This document shows positions 8,073 to 16,254 of a stretch of 34,403 nt of DNA, one piece after another. The notes under the pieces are model-generated. The model saw only the letters and a program-made list of their open reading frames with translations. It was not told where the DNA came from and made no database searches. Where the stretch lies: the NCBI GenBank assembly GCA_902781895.1, contig CACZLA010000033.1, forward strand, positions 1 to 34,403. Direction: 5' to 3'. The translations under genes were made by a program, and so were the position numbers. The DNA is from an uncultured Lachnospiraceae bacterium. GTDB lineage: Bacteria > Bacillota > Clostridia > Lachnospirales > Lachnospiraceae. Every line of letters begins with the position of its first letter. Position 1 is the stretch's first letter.

Positions 8073-8985
8073 CGTTTCTCACCTCCATGGATAATCTGTA
8101 TTTTGCCAGGCATTCAAAACCTTTAGCATTTGCACAGATATCAGTATTGTATGAAAAGTTCTCTTGAACAAAGCCTCCAAAATTCTTCATTACGACTGCC
8201 CCACCACCGACAAATACGAATGGTGTTGTCTTGAGACTATACTTTTCTTCTCGAAGCGAATTTACCACCATAGTTAGAAATGACTTAATTTCTCGATTCA
8301 TCACCTGAATATATTTATCAGGAAGCATACTTTTCTTCGTTACCATATATTCCTTGATAAGTTCTTCATCAATACCCTCACCAAACTGCCTTACACATTC
8401 CTTATTGATGTTTCTCATACAAGTAATAATACCTTGCTGTATTGAATCCGTACCTGCCTCGTCAGGGCGTTTATCTATTACAGGTATAATATCTATTGTC
8501 CAGCTTCCTATATCTACTACTACCACTTTAGGTCCAAACATTTTTAGCTGATCCATAACAGCTGCATAACATTGTGGATATACATAAACATCTTTAATCC
8601 AGACATGATACTTTATCTGTTCAAACTTGAAATACAATTCATCATTCTGTTTAAGATACTTAATGAAGTCATTCTTCTCGTCACCATATCTCGATGCAGG
8701 AAGTCCTACAGATAAAATAACTTTTGCATCTGTCTTGTTTCTATGCTTCAGCTCTTTAGCTATTCCCGCAAGCGTTAAATAATAGTAATCCGGTGTTTCT
8801 ACCTTTGTAGCTTTCACTTCAGTTCTTCCTGATCCCACCTTGTAATATCTTCCTTTATATTCAAGCACATTATCAAAGTATGCAGGTTCCGTAGTAATCT
8901 CGCTCACTCCACTAATATAAATATCATTTGGCGTTTTACACATTGACCAGCCATGATCAATTGCGATTATTTCAATATCCTTCAT
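8062..8985 (-). CDS. ParM/StbA-like actin-family ATPase
   Basis: 307 residues with the actin-family nucleotide-binding signatures: phosphate-1 loop AIDHGWSMCK (residues 9-17), phosphate-2 loop VVDIGSWTIDII (156-167, Asp158) and adenosine motif FVFVGGGAVVMKN (256-268). Plasmid ParM proteins polymerise into filaments that push plasmid copies apart, using a ParR adaptor bound to a centromere. Its ATG lies within the ATGA overlap with the cysteine-rich gene, and GAAGGACA serves as ribosome binding site. Length matches ParM/StbA proteins (300-330). Such genes are typical of plasmids and conjugative elements of Clostridia, which marks this region as mobile. Confidence 0.87.
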   Translation of the reverse strand: MKDIEIIAIDHGWSMCKTPNDIYISGVSEITTEPAYFDNVLEYKGRYYKVGSGRTEVKATKVETPDYYYLTLAGIAKELKHRNKTDAKVILSVGLPASRYGDEKNDFIKYLKQNDELYFKFEQIKYHVWIKDVYVYPQCYAAVMDQLKMFGPKVVVVDIGSWTIDIIPVIDKRPDEAGTDSIQQGIITCMRNINKECVRQFGEGIDEELIKEYMVTKKSMLPDKYIQVMNREIKSFLTMVVNSLREEKYSLKTTPFVFVGGGAVVMKNFGGFVQENFSYNTDICANAKGFECLAKYRLSMEVRNGGS

Positions 8986-9395
8986 TGTCCTTCACTCCTC
9001 TCTGACACCTTCTTCTCTGCCTTAGCTTCTACAGTCTTCTGATTCTTATAACAATATCCGAAACAGGTTCCTGACTCATTTGCATAACAACAAGGTTCAT
9101 TATTGTTGTGTGGACATCCATTGATCCTGGATTTGTGAGCAAGTCTTCTACGCTTATCAAATCGGCAATAACCATTCGCCCTGCACTCTTCATTGTTTAA
9201 TAGATAGCACTCTTTACAGTTATGATTCTTACGAAAGGTTTCAATTTTATCCTCTGCAATTCTTTCCTTAATTACAAACAGAAGTCTTTCGACATCCTTC
9301 TTGGACTTAATCTTCCTTTCCCGACCATACGCATATAAGACCATATCACTAAGGCTGGAAAAATCTGTGTCATACACTTTCTTACGATGACCCAT
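8982..9395 (-). CDS. Cysteine-rich protein of mobile element, unknown function
   Basis: 137 residues from the ATG at 9395, which has GGAGGTGGG just upstream; a TTG at 9422 in frame is less likely. Residues 1-55 are charged and helical. Residues 60-115 hold nine cysteines in two groups (CKEC, C71, C77; then C94, the CC pair at 102-103, C111 and C115) with His/Asn residues, which suggests zinc binding or a disulfide-rich module. The C-terminus is Lys/Glu-rich. I do not recognise the family. It is translationally coupled at both ends: its start lies inside the 23-residue leader gene and its stop overlaps the ParM start. Confidence 0.8.
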   Translation of the reverse strand: MGHRKKVYDTDFSSLSDMVLYAYGRERKIKSKKDVERLLFVIKERIAEDKIETFRKNHNCKECYLLNNEECRANGYCRFDKRRRLAHKSRINGCPHNNNEPCCYANESGTCFGYCYKNQKTVEAKAEKKVSERSEGQ

Positions 9396-9453
9396 AGAGC
9401 CCACCTCCACCGGAGGCTCCAATAAAAATGCCAGTTTCTACATACATACTCAT
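9382..9453 (-). CDS. 23-residue Gly-rich peptide, first gene of the ParM operon
   Basis: A tiny reading frame starting at ATG 9453 with an excellent ribosome binding site (AAAGGAGGAG, 6 bases away). The peptide begins MSMYVETGIFIG and continues with a run of four glycines before LYGSS. Its end overlaps the start of the cysteine-rich gene by 14 bases in another frame. It may be a functional micro-peptide or a leader that couples translation: ribosomes reading it would melt the hairpin that hides the next ribosome binding site. Confidence 0.6.
   Translation of the reverse strand: MSMYVETGIFIGASGGGGLYGSS
9404..9416 (-). promoter_or_regulatory. Hairpin sequestering the ribosome binding site of the Cys-rich gene
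   Basis: On the minus strand CCTCC-GGT-GGAGG forms a 5-bp GC-rich stem whose second arm is the ribosome binding site itself. GAG/CTC can extend it around a small bulge. The hairpin lies inside the 23-residue reading frame, which supports translational coupling. Confidence 0.5.
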
Positions 9454-9494
9454 GTTCTACTCCTCCTTTTATTTCTGGCTGGATTTAGTAGCTG

Positions 9495-9854
9495 TTACAA
9501 AGTTTTATATTTATTCAGCTTTGTAAAGTACTATGTAGGTGTACATTCGGTCTCTCAACCACCTCATCGCCCTGTACACTGGGAACTACAGTAAGCCGAT
9601 CCAGAAGCTATGCTTCCTTTCGTTCACGACGCCCCTGCCTAATTTAGACAGACACTATCTTCTCTACCGCCGTTTCGAGAATCGGGATATCCTTCCATAT
9701 CCCTCGTGGTTTATTGTCCCTACGATAACGCCGTTACTCCTTTTACCAGTTGGCTGTCCCGTTCCTCGCCCTTCATCTCTCGATCCTTCAGACTACTAAT
9801 GTGGTAACAGTGACCGCTTCCCCTCCAGGCAACGCTTCGTAGTTTTCACGTTAC
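9495..9854 (-). ncRNA. Candidate structured leader RNA of the ParM/adhesin operon
   Basis: This gene-free stretch is clearly richer in GC than its AT-rich flanks. On the minus strand it contains a series of perfect or near-perfect local stems: GTAACGTGA / TCACTGTTAC (9846-9854 with 9804-9813, one bulge), GGGATAT / ATATCCC (9697-9703 with 9684-9690), GAAGC-ATA-GCTTC (9612-9616 with 9604-9608), GTGTACA / TGTACAC (9573-9579 with 9539-9545) and TTACAAAG / CTTTGTAA (9519-9526 with 9495-9502). It lies between the minus-strand promoter near 10,020 and the first gene at 9453, so it would be the 5' leader, or a separately processed RNA. I cannot assign it to a known RNA family. An origin of transfer or replication is an alternative. 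Confidence 0.5.
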
Positions 9855-9914
9855 TGCAGTTGCTTATTCAGTTGTGAGATTATAATAAACCCTTTAGATT
9901 CATTCTAAAATTAT

Positions 9915-9963
9915 CTGAAAAGGTGTTTTTTATCTCAAAATTGTAACTGAAAAGGTGTTTTTT
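9915..9963. repeat. Two 17-bp direct repeats, CTGAAAAGGTGTTTTTT
   Basis: Identical copies at 9915-9931 and 9947-9963, start to start 32 bp (about three helical turns). They lie just downstream of the minus-strand promoter, in the first 100 bases of the leader. They could bind a second regulator or the ParR-like protein. Confidence 0.7.
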
Positions 9964-9992
9964 CGATTATAATCGTTTTTTTAGTTCAAATA

Positions 9993-10080
9993 GTTCCTAT
10001 TTGTGAACCTATTTGTATTATAAGGTTCCTTTTTGTGAACTGTCAAGTATTTTTTGCAAAAAAGATTCACTTTTGTGAAC
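9993..10080. promoter_or_regulatory. Three operator-like sites for the divergent Xre repressor
   Basis: Dyad sites GTTCCTATTTGTGAAC (9993-10008), GTTCCTTTTTGTGAAC (10025-10040) and ATTCACTTTTGTGAAC (10065-10080) share the TTTGTGAAC half and the GTTC...GAAC symmetry. Site 2 fills the spacer of the minus-strand promoter, site 1 lies just downstream of its -10 box, and site 3 overlaps the -35 box of the xre promoter. This is the arrangement of a lambda-type divergent switch. Binding by the Xre protein is inferred from position. Confidence 0.7.
10017..10046 (-). promoter_or_regulatory. Sigma-A promoter of the ParM/adhesin operon
   Basis: On the minus strand a perfect TTGACA (10041-10046) and a perfect TATAAT (10017-10022) are separated by 18 bp. 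Transcription would start near 10,010, leaving a leader of roughly 555 nt before the first reading frame. An operator sits between the two boxes. Confidence 0.8.
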
Positions 10081-10094
10081 CAATAAGTTATAAT
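10066..10094 (+). promoter_or_regulatory. Promoter of the xre regulator
   Basis: TTCACT (10066-10071), 17-bp spacer, TATAAT (10089-10094). The third operator overlaps the -35 box, which predicts negative autoregulation. The 5' UTR would be about 95 nt. Confidence 0.7.
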
Positions 10095-10197
10095 ATCTTT
10101 CAAAAAGTGGTGTAGTAACGAATGTAGTATTTATGCAGATTACAAGACAATGATTGAAAAATAACTCTTAAACTGGTGTACTTGGAGGAATAAATAT

Positions 10198-10644
10198 ATG
10201 AATGAAACAACTCAAAGATTAGCTGAAATGATAAAGATGTATAGAAAGCTACAGAAAATGTCTCAAGATGATCTTAGTAAATCATCCGGAATAAATGTTT
10301 CTACTATAAAGAAATATGAAACCGGAATCAGAACTCCAAAACATGAGCAACTGTGTAAGATTGCTATTGCACTTGGAATAAATGTAAATGACTTCTATGA
10401 TAATAATATACATACCACAGGAGAGCTTTTATCAGCCCTTATTTCAATTGAAAAGCAGACAGATATGAAAATATCTGCCGATAAAGATGAAGACGGTAAT
10501 TACCGCCCTGAAACAGTTAGGATTGAATTTGATAATAAAGAGGTGAATAAGCTGCTATCGCAGTACCTTACATATAAAGATAGAAATGATTCTGAAGATT
10601 CGTTTGAATTAGAGCGTTTGATATTAACAGATACTCCATTATAA
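10198..10644 (+). CDS. Xre-family HTH transcriptional regulator
   Basis: 148 residues. The HTH_3/Xre domain spans about residues 8-62 (MIKMYRKLQKMSQDDLSKSS, then INVSTIKKYETGIRTPKHEQ, then IAIALGINVNDFYD). The C-terminal half is acidic and helical without a recognised motif, possibly for dimerisation or signal sensing. The ATG is preceded by TTGGAGGA. It is the only plus-strand gene here and faces the ParM/adhesin operon across shared operators, so it is the likely repressor of that operon and of itself. There is no sign of a RecA-type cleavage or metallopeptidase domain, so how repression is relieved is not visible. Confidence 0.92.
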   Translation: MNETTQRLAEMIKMYRKLQKMSQDDLSKSSGINVSTIKKYETGIRTPKHEQLCKIAIALGINVNDFYDNNIHTTGELLSALISIEKQTDMKISADKDEDGNYRPETVRIEFDNKEVNKLLSQYLTYKDRNDSEDSFELERLILTDTPL

Positions 10645-10695
10645 AAATAGTGGTCTAAATCGATGTAATACGACATCATTTAGACCACTATTTTT
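10643..10695. terminator. Strong bidirectional terminator between xre and the GNAT gene
   Basis: A 17-bp perfect stem (AAAATAGTGGTCTAAAT, 10644-10660, with 10678-10694) extended inward by GATG/CATC. Flanking A and T runs allow it to end both xre and the converging acetyltransferase transcript. It begins inside the xre stop codon. Confidence 0.88.
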
Positions 10696-10761
10696 ACTTC
10701 ATGCTATAATCATTAATCTTTTTAACTTCCGGTATAACCTACTATTCCGACAAACTGGGAT

Positions 10762-11328
10762 TTATACATTTCCCGTATCATTCCATTCCGATTTCAACAG
10801 GCTGTACATACAGGCATCAACAATTCCTTTATTGCTAATATCTGCTTGTCGTAGCGTTCCTTCATAAGTTAAGCCACATTTCTTCATTACATTTCCTGAA
10901 TATGGATTGTTAGGGTCATGCTGCGCCTCAATTCTATTAGCACCTACTTCATTAAATAGATATGGAATAATTGCAGAAAATGCTTCTGATGTAATTCCTT
11001 TATGCCACCATTTGCTACCAATACAATAACCAATATGTAAAATATTCAAATCATCATTTTTATCAACAACGCTTATCGTACCAATAGGCTCATTAATATC
11101 TTTAAGAACAATTGCCCACTGATAAAATTCTGGTTTTTCACTTTCTTTTATCCAACCTTTAATAACTGTCTCTGTTATTTTCTTAGAAGTATGTGTTGGC
11201 CATCTTAAAAATTCAGTTACCCTATCATCAGATGTCCAATTCATATATGCCGCATTTATGTCCTCAGCACAGAATTTTCTCAATAATAACCTATGGGTTT
11301 CTATTGTTTTCGTTCCTTTATGCTCCAT
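10762..11328 (-). CDS. GNAT acetyltransferase, RimJ/RimL type (second of a pair)
   Basis: 188 residues, Acetyltransf_3-type GNAT fold: the opening ETHRLLLRKFCAEDINAAY, the acetyl-CoA loop region GSKWWHKGITSEAFSAI (Q/R-x-x-G-x-G/A variant), and NPYSGNVMKKCGLTYEGTLR near the end. These enzymes acetylate N-terminal amines of proteins or small-molecule amines, including some antibiotics; the substrate cannot be read from sequence. I chose the ATG at 11328, which follows GGGGGAG by 8 bases and lies 4 bases after the stop of the upstream GNAT; a start at 11349 would overlap that gene. Confidence 0.88.
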   Translation of the reverse strand: MEHKGTKTIETHRLLLRKFCAEDINAAYMNWTSDDRVTEFLRWPTHTSKKITETVIKGWIKESEKPEFYQWAIVLKDINEPIGTISVVDKNDDLNILHIGYCIGSKWWHKGITSEAFSAIIPYLFNEVGANRIEAQHDPNNPYSGNVMKKCGLTYEGTLRQADISNKGIVDACMYSLLKSEWNDTGNV

Positions 11329-11332
11329 ATTA

Positions 11333-11881
11333 TCATCTCCCCCATTCATTTTTCAGAAGTCTGTATTCCAAACGCGTTTTCATATGACCATCATGCCATT
11401 CATAATCAACATGTTCTGCTTCTTTTATCATTCTGTTCTTCTGCATAACTCTTTCAGAGCCGACATTTTCTTTAAGACAACCTGTTGTAACTCTGTACAC
11501 ACTGTCCTTTGTAAATGCAAATTCCAAAACCTTACTAAGAGCCTCAGAGGTATATCCATTCCCCCAGAATTTAGGATAAGTGAAGTATCCAAGATGAACT
11601 ATTTTCCCTACAGGTGTATCATCTGCTACTGTATAACCTATGCTTCCAACCTGTTCATGAGTGTCTTTTAATTCCATATGAAAAAAATAATACTTACGAT
11701 GGATATTTTTCATGTCAGAAAGCAAATCCTCAAACTCGACTCGAGCCGTTTCGCGATCATCCAGCTTAATGTCCTGCATATAGTACATCGTCCGATCATC
11801 TGTTTTTAATTTATAATATGCCTCAAAGTCCGCTTCTACATAGTCACGCAGGCATAATCGTTCTGTTTCAAGTTTTATCAT
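11333..11881 (-). CDS. GNAT acetyltransferase, RimJ/RimL type (first of a pair)
   Basis: 182 residues with the same fold as its downstream neighbour: LETERLCLRDYVEADFEAYY at the start, the acetyl-CoA loop YPKFWGNGYTSEALSKVLEF and ENVGSERVMQKNRMIKEAEH. The two are only distantly similar, so they are tandem family members rather than a recent duplication. No clear Shine-Dalgarno is close to the ATG (GGAG is about 14 bases away), so the start is less sure. Substrate unknown; protein N-terminus, spermidine-like amine or antibiotic are all possible. Confidence 0.86.
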   Translation of the reverse strand: MIKLETERLCLRDYVEADFEAYYKLKTDDRTMYYMQDIKLDDRETARVEFEDLLSDMKNIHRKYYFFHMELKDTHEQVGSIGYTVADDTPVGKIVHLGYFTYPKFWGNGYTSEALSKVLEFAFTKDSVYRVTTGCLKENVGSERVMQKNRMIKEAEHVDYEWHDGHMKTRLEYRLLKNEWGR

Positions 11882-12320
11882 CTATTTTCAAAAGTCTCCA
11901 TTCTCTCCACCGATAAACTCCGATTTGTTTATTTCATTATCCTGGAAGATAATTATATATCTGTTACTGCTCTAATATATCATAACGATGTAACAAAATA
12001 CAAACTGAACCAACATGATTTATATGGTGATATTGATATAATCAGGGCTTTTATTGAAATAGAACAACCACTACATATAGTGGTCGAATTATTGAAAAAG
12101 ACAAAAATCTAATTAAATTCGATTTTTAGACGCAAAAAGACGCGATTTTTTGGTACAAATTGGTACAAATCGTTTTTTAATAGATTTTTACTTCGCACTT
12201 TTGTCGCATTTTGGTACAAATTTGGTACAAATTACTCAAATTTTGGCATTATGTAAACTAAATTAAAAATGGGATAAAAATGGTGAAAAGTCTGGGAACC
12301 CGCATAAACACTGGGAAAGT
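11882..12320. other. AT-rich gene-free stretch, probable border of the accessory element
   Basis: No convincing gene. It holds a small perfect hairpin (ACCACTA-CATA-TAGTGGT, 12067-12084), paired repeats at 12150-12232 and a weak candidate promoter for the upstream GNAT gene (TATATT on the minus strand near 11,980). A startless plus-strand open frame ends in LLKKTKI at about 12,111 and could be a gene remnant. No tRNA or integrase was seen. Confidence 0.45.
12150..12232. repeat. Two tandem pairs of TTGGTACAAAT (recombinase arm-site-like)
   Basis: Copies begin at 12150, 12160, 12211 and 12222, so each pair is head to tail and the pairs are about 61 bp apart. Each pair is preceded by a CGC/GCG-containing motif (GACGCGATTTT and GTCGCATTTT). 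Short repeated sites like this are typical arm-type binding sites near the ends of tyrosine-recombinase elements; no recombinase gene is in view, so this is inference. Confidence 0.55.
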
Positions 12321-12352
12321 AAAAGAGCGTGTCGGGGTAGACACGCTCTTTT
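12321..12352. terminator. Strong bidirectional terminator
   Basis: A 13-bp perfect stem AAAAGAGCGTGTC / GACACGCTCTTTT with loop GGGGTA. It has A and T runs on both sides and lies about 180 bases past the ftsH stop codon. It may insulate ftsH from the accessory region. Confidence 0.85.
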
Positions 12353-12532
12353 GGAGAAGGTATTTTGTTACTTATGGGGTGTAGCAAAAAACTATATAAT
12401 GTATTGGGGGGTTACATTATTTTATATTCTTTTTTGTTCATTATCACAATAATTTATGCAACTCTCACAATCTGTTATATAAAACAGTGCATTTTTTACG
12501 CTTCGCTTGTGCACATTATACAAATACTGGCA

Positions 12533-14371
12533 CTATTCTGCACTTTTGAATAATTCTTCGAACTCACTTCCCGTGATTTTTTCTTTTTCTATAAGCATCT
12601 CAGCCGACTTATGGAGTATATCGATATTATCCTTAAGTATTCTTTCTGCCTCTGAGTAGCAATAGTCGATGATCTTCTTTACCTCAGCATCGATCTTTGC
12701 TCCGACTTCTTCGCTGTAAGGCTTGGTGTGACCTATCTCACGACCGATAAATACTTCTTCGCCTTCACCTGATTCATAGTTAAGGAAGCCGAGATCCTCT
12801 GAGAAGCCGTACTTAAGCACCATGCTTCTTGCCACATTTGTTGCCTGCTTTATATCTGCAGAAGCACCTGTGGTAATATCATCAAAGACAAGGGACTCAG
12901 CTATCCTTCCGCCCATGGAAACCTGTATCTGCTGGAGCATTCTGGTTTTTGTCCAGAACATGTCATCATTATCCGGTAGCGGCATAGTATATCCGCCTGC
13001 TCCGGAACCATTCGGAATGATGGAAATGGTATATACAGACTCAACCTCACTCAAAAGATGGAACAGTATAGCATGTCCCGACTCATGATAGGCAGTAATC
13101 TTTTTCTCTTTATCTGATACAAGACGGGATTTCTTCTCGGTTCCTATACCAAGCTTCACAAAGGAATCGTCCATATCGGACTTTGTAATGAACTTTCTTC
13201 CGTCCTTGGCAGCCTTTATAGCTGCTTCATTAACCAGATTCTCCAGATCAGCTCCGGAGAAGCCTGCAGTTGTTCTGGCAACCTCATGCAGATCCACGTC
13301 ATCTCCGATAGGCTTATTCTTAACATGAATCTTAAGTATAGCCTCTCTTCCCTTAACATCAGGGCGTCCTACCAGCACTCTTCTGTCAAATCTGCCCGGT
13401 CTTAAGATAGCGGGATCAAGTATATCTACTCTGTTTGTAGCTGCCATCACGATGATGCCTTCATTCTCGCCAAAACCATCCATTTCAACCAGAAGCTGGT
13501 TCAGAGTCTGCTCTCTTTCATCATGACCGCCACCGAGACCTGAACCTCGACGTCTGGCAACCGCATCTATCTCATCTATAAATACAATACACGGAAGATT
13601 CTTCTTTGCATCTGCAAAAAGATCTCTAACTCTCGATGCACCGACACCGACGAACATTTCTACGAAGTCAGAACCTGATATTGAGAAAAATGGAACATCC
13701 GCTTCGCCGGAAACCGCCTTGGCAAGGAGTGTCTTACCTGTTCCCGGAGGTCCCTCAAGAATGATACCCTTCGGAATACGTGCACCCATTTTAATATATT
13801 TTGACGGATCCTTCAGGAAGTCCACTATCTCAGCGAGCTCTTCCTTTTCTTCATCAAGGCCTGCCACCTTGTCAAATGTAACATCCGTCTTTACATCCTT
13901 CTTAGCCCTGCTTTTTCCGAAATTCGCAAGACCGCTGTTTCCACCTACTCCTCCACCACCGGAAAGCTGTGATGAAAGGATCATCATATACATTCCAAAC
14001 AAAATAGCGGCAAATATATACGGAGCTATCTTTTCAAGTATCCCAGCTCTGTCAACATCATGAACTTTGTATATTGTGTCGCCTTTATCATCAATACTCT
14101 TTATGGTATCGCTGACATTCGGAGTATAGTAAACTACACTTCCGCTTTCCAGATTTACTTCTACTGTTCCCGTCGGAATCTCTCTGTTCTGATAGATATC
14201 AATCGAAACTACATTTCCGTTTTCGATATCCTCCACCAGCTTTGCATCTGAATAACCTGTGTCCTCATTCGCAGGCTTGGTCATTAATGTATACAGACCA
14301 ATGAAGATGACCGCTATTATCAGATACGCCAGTATCAATCCTCCCGGGCCTCTTTTCGCCTTGTTATCCAA
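12533..14371 (-). CDS. ftsH: ATP-dependent zinc metalloprotease FtsH
   Basis: 612 residues. Two N-terminal membrane helices (about 11-30 and 115-133) flank a short extracellular domain. The AAA+ module has Walker A GPPGTGKT (207-214), Walker B VFIDEID (263-269) and the second region of homology ending RPGRFDRR. The protease part has the zinc site HESGH (429-433; HEAGH is more usual) and a third ligand Asp506 in TTGASAD. FtsH hexamers extract and degrade membrane and short-lived cytosolic proteins. The start is TTG, supported by GAGGT seven bases upstream and by the need for the first helix. It follows tilS by 16 bases, the classic tilS-ftsH pairing; the often intervening hpt gene is absent. 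Confidence 0.97.
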   Translation of the reverse strand: MDNKAKRGPGGLILAYLIIAVIFIGLYTLMTKPANEDTGYSDAKLVEDIENGNVVSIDIYQNREIPTGTVEVNLESGSVVYYTPNVSDTIKSIDDKGDTIYKVHDVDRAGILEKIAPYIFAAILFGMYMMILSSQLSGGGGVGGNSGLANFGKSRAKKDVKTDVTFDKVAGLDEEKEELAEIVDFLKDPSKYIKMGARIPKGIILEGPPGTGKTLLAKAVSGEADVPFFSISGSDFVEMFVGVGASRVRDLFADAKKNLPCIVFIDEIDAVARRRGSGLGGGHDEREQTLNQLLVEMDGFGENEGIIVMAATNRVDILDPAILRPGRFDRRVLVGRPDVKGREAILKIHVKNKPIGDDVDLHEVARTTAGFSGADLENLVNEAAIKAAKDGRKFITKSDMDDSFVKLGIGTEKKSRLVSDKEKKITAYHESGHAILFHLLSEVESVYTISIIPNGSGAGGYTMPLPDNDDMFWTKTRMLQQIQVSMGGRIAESLVFDDITTGASADIKQATNVARSMVLKYGFSEDLGFLNYESGEGEEVFIGREIGHTKPYSEEVGAKIDAEVKKIIDYCYSEAERILKDNIDILHKSAEMLIEKEKITGSEFEELFKSAE

Positions 14372-14387
14372 TCCTTTTACCTCATTT

Positions 14388-15812
14388 TTATTTCATATAT
14401 CTTATTTGAGCAACCGTCTTTGTATCATGGCTGACCTTATATCTTTCACTCAGTCTGTAACCGACTATCCAGACCACCTCGTCACCATCAACTACTACAG
14501 GCACCGACATCCTGTCTTTTCTTTCTATCTTAAGATCAGTAAACAGGCGGCTCAGTTTCTTGGTTCCGCCCTGAGAGTTAATGACTATAAAGTCCCCCTC
14601 CTGAGCAGTTCTCAGACAAAGCGCAGTCTTTATTTTATCACAATCTATGAGCTTCGTATATTCTTTTTTTGATAAATCAACCTCATCACTGTAGGGAAAT
14701 GTACTCACCTCGATAAATCCCAAGTCCCCCTCAGCCGCCGCCACTTCATCGGCAGTATAGATAGCTATCTCATCATATACACGTTCAGCCACCATATTAT
14801 AAGGAAGATCAACTCTCTTCCCGGACTGAAGCCCCGTAAGCCCTGTTACAGCGAATATATGTTCTCTCGTAATATCCTTTCTCCGACCGCATACAGCCTC
14901 CATAGCAGAAAGAACCAGCTCGCCCCTGGCAAGCTCACTCAGATCCAGAAGTCTGTTTATTTCTATCCTGACCTCATTTTCGGATTTTTCACTTTTATTA
15001 TATCCGCTCTTTGTTTCTTTATTAATATCGTCCCTGAGCTTCCACGAGTCGATGGCTATATCCACCATATGATCCACAGCACTGTCATTTATCTCACTGA
15101 GCTGGGGCATTATATTTAACCTTATCTTGTTCCTCGTGTAGTCCGGTACAAGATTTGTGGAATCAGTTATATAATCCTGTCCCAGATCCTTCAGATATTC
15201 TTCTATATCCCTGCGGGAAGTAAGGAGCAGAGGCCGTATGATACGGTCTCTGACAGGTCTTATACCCGAAAGACCAAACAGAGAGCTGCCCCTGATCATA
15301 TTGTATAAAACCGTCTCCGCCAGATCATCCTTGTTATGGGCTACGGCAATATGTACCCTGCCGGGTAAACCACTACCTGATCTCGTTTCTTCAAGAGCTG
15401 CGGCCTGTTTTTCAAAGCATTCATACCTGTATAATCTTCCGGCCTCTTCTTCGGTAAGATGTTTTTCCTTTGCCATGGCCGGGATGTCATTTTTATATAC
15501 AACACACTTAACTCCCAGTTTATTGCAGAGGTTTTCAACAAAGCTCTGATCCCGGTCTGCTTCTTCACCTCTGATCATATGATTTATATGAACGACTGAG
15601 ATACCCAGAACATCTTTCCCAGATAATGAAGCATCTCCGGAAAATAAAGAATCTCCGCCTGAAGCAAAGTACTCCCTAAGCTCTGTCAAAAATCTTAGAA
15701 GGGCGACAGAATCCGCTCCCCCGGAAACACCAACCACAACAGCGTCACCGGGAGAAATCATTTCGTATTCATCAACAAATTCTTTTATTTTATCAAAACA
15801 GATCCTACTCAT
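14388..15812 (-). CDS. tilS: tRNA(Ile)-lysidine synthetase TilS
   Basis: 474 residues. The N-terminal PP-loop ATPase carries SGGADS (30-35), with [14 protein letters not shown] and [20 protein letters not shown] following as in the family. The C-terminal TilS domain ends with [20 protein letters not shown]. The enzyme converts C34 of the AUA-reading tRNA-Ile to lysidine and is essential. Residues about 45-70 contain an extra Ser/Gly-rich loop ([19 protein letters not shown]) that I would not expect in most TilS proteins. A weak AAAGGG lies before the ATG. It is 55 bases after divIC and directly before ftsH. Confidence 0.96.
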   Translation of the reverse strand: MSRICFDKIKEFVDEYEMISPGDAVVVGVSGGADSVALLRFLTELREYFASGGDSLFSGDASLSGKDVLGISVVHINHMIRGEEADRDQSFVENLCNKLGVKCVVYKNDIPAMAKEKHLTEEEAGRLYRYECFEKQAAALEETRSGSGLPGRVHIAVAHNKDDLAETVLYNMIRGSSLFGLSGIRPVRDRIIRPLLLTSRRDIEEYLKDLGQDYITDSTNLVPDYTRNKIRLNIMPQLSEINDSAVDHMVDIAIDSWKLRDDINKETKSGYNKSEKSENEVRIEINRLLDLSELARGELVLSAMEAVCGRRKDITREHIFAVTGLTGLQSGKRVDLPYNMVAERVYDEIAIYTADEVAAAEGDLGFIEVSTFPYSDEVDLSKKEYTKLIDCDKIKTALCLRTAQEGDFIVINSQGGTKKLSRLFTDLKIERKDRMSVPVVVDGDEVVWIVGYRLSERYKVSHDTKTVAQIRYMK

Positions 15813-15867
15813 ATTTTTTACCCTTTAAAAAGAATAGCAGTCTGCCGTTTTCACGTCAACTGCTATA

Positions 15868-16182
15868 CTAATAATCTCTGTCTTTAGGTTTTATCAGGAT
15901 TTCATCCTTATTAACAAGTCCCAGCTTGTTCTTTGCCTCATCCTCAATATATTTTTTAGTCTTCATGTATTTCTCGCGTTCAGCCAGCTCATCAGCCTTG
16001 TTATTTGCTTCTTCCAGCTGCTGTTCAAGCTGAACCTCTGTTATAGCCAGTTCATCCCGTTTCTCACTCAGAGACAAACTTCTGATAACCGTTGCGGCAA
16101 CTATTACCACAACAACAAGCAGCACAAGCAATATAGTAGCCCGCGATGACTTATTTGATTTTCTTACTACTCTGTTTTGCAT
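15868..16182 (-). CDS. divIC: Septum formation initiator DivIC/FtsB-like protein
   Basis: 104 residues. A short basic cytosolic N-terminus leads to one membrane helix (about 16-37), then an extracellular coiled coil (about 38-75) and the conserved end KKYIEDEAKNKLGLVNKDEI. DivIC works with DivIB and FtsL in the divisome. The position between rqcP and tilS is the standard firmicute layout. GGGAG precedes the ATG. Confidence 0.9.
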   Translation of the reverse strand: MQNRVVRKSNKSSRATILLVLLVVVVIVAATVIRSLSLSEKRDELAITEVQLEQQLEEANNKADELAEREKYMKTKKYIEDEAKNKLGLVNKDEILIKPKDRDY

Positions 16183-16254
16183 GACAAAAACTCCCTTTTC
16201 ATGAGGTCAGACAAGAACAGTATACTTTATGTTAACATAATATGCAAGTTTTTT

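Noticed and set aside
9539-9799. Plus-strand open frame of 86 codons in the leader region
   Set aside because: No ribosome binding site, odd Pro/Leu/Tyr composition, and it lies opposite the hairpin-rich leader; more likely a by-product of GC-richer structured RNA.
9454-9900. Group II intron or origin of transfer
   Set aside because: I could not find a domain V-like motif or GTGYG start, and no relaxase or reverse transcriptase is in the window, so neither can be claimed.
11890-12111. Startless plus-strand frame ending LLKKTKI
   Set aside because: No start codon or ribosome binding site, partly antisense to the GNAT gene; could be a remnant but cannot be supported.
12365-12553. 62-codon hydrophobic plus-strand frame beside ftsH
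   Set aside because: GGAGAAGG stands upstream, but composition is that of random AT-rich DNA and it runs into the ftsH 3' end.
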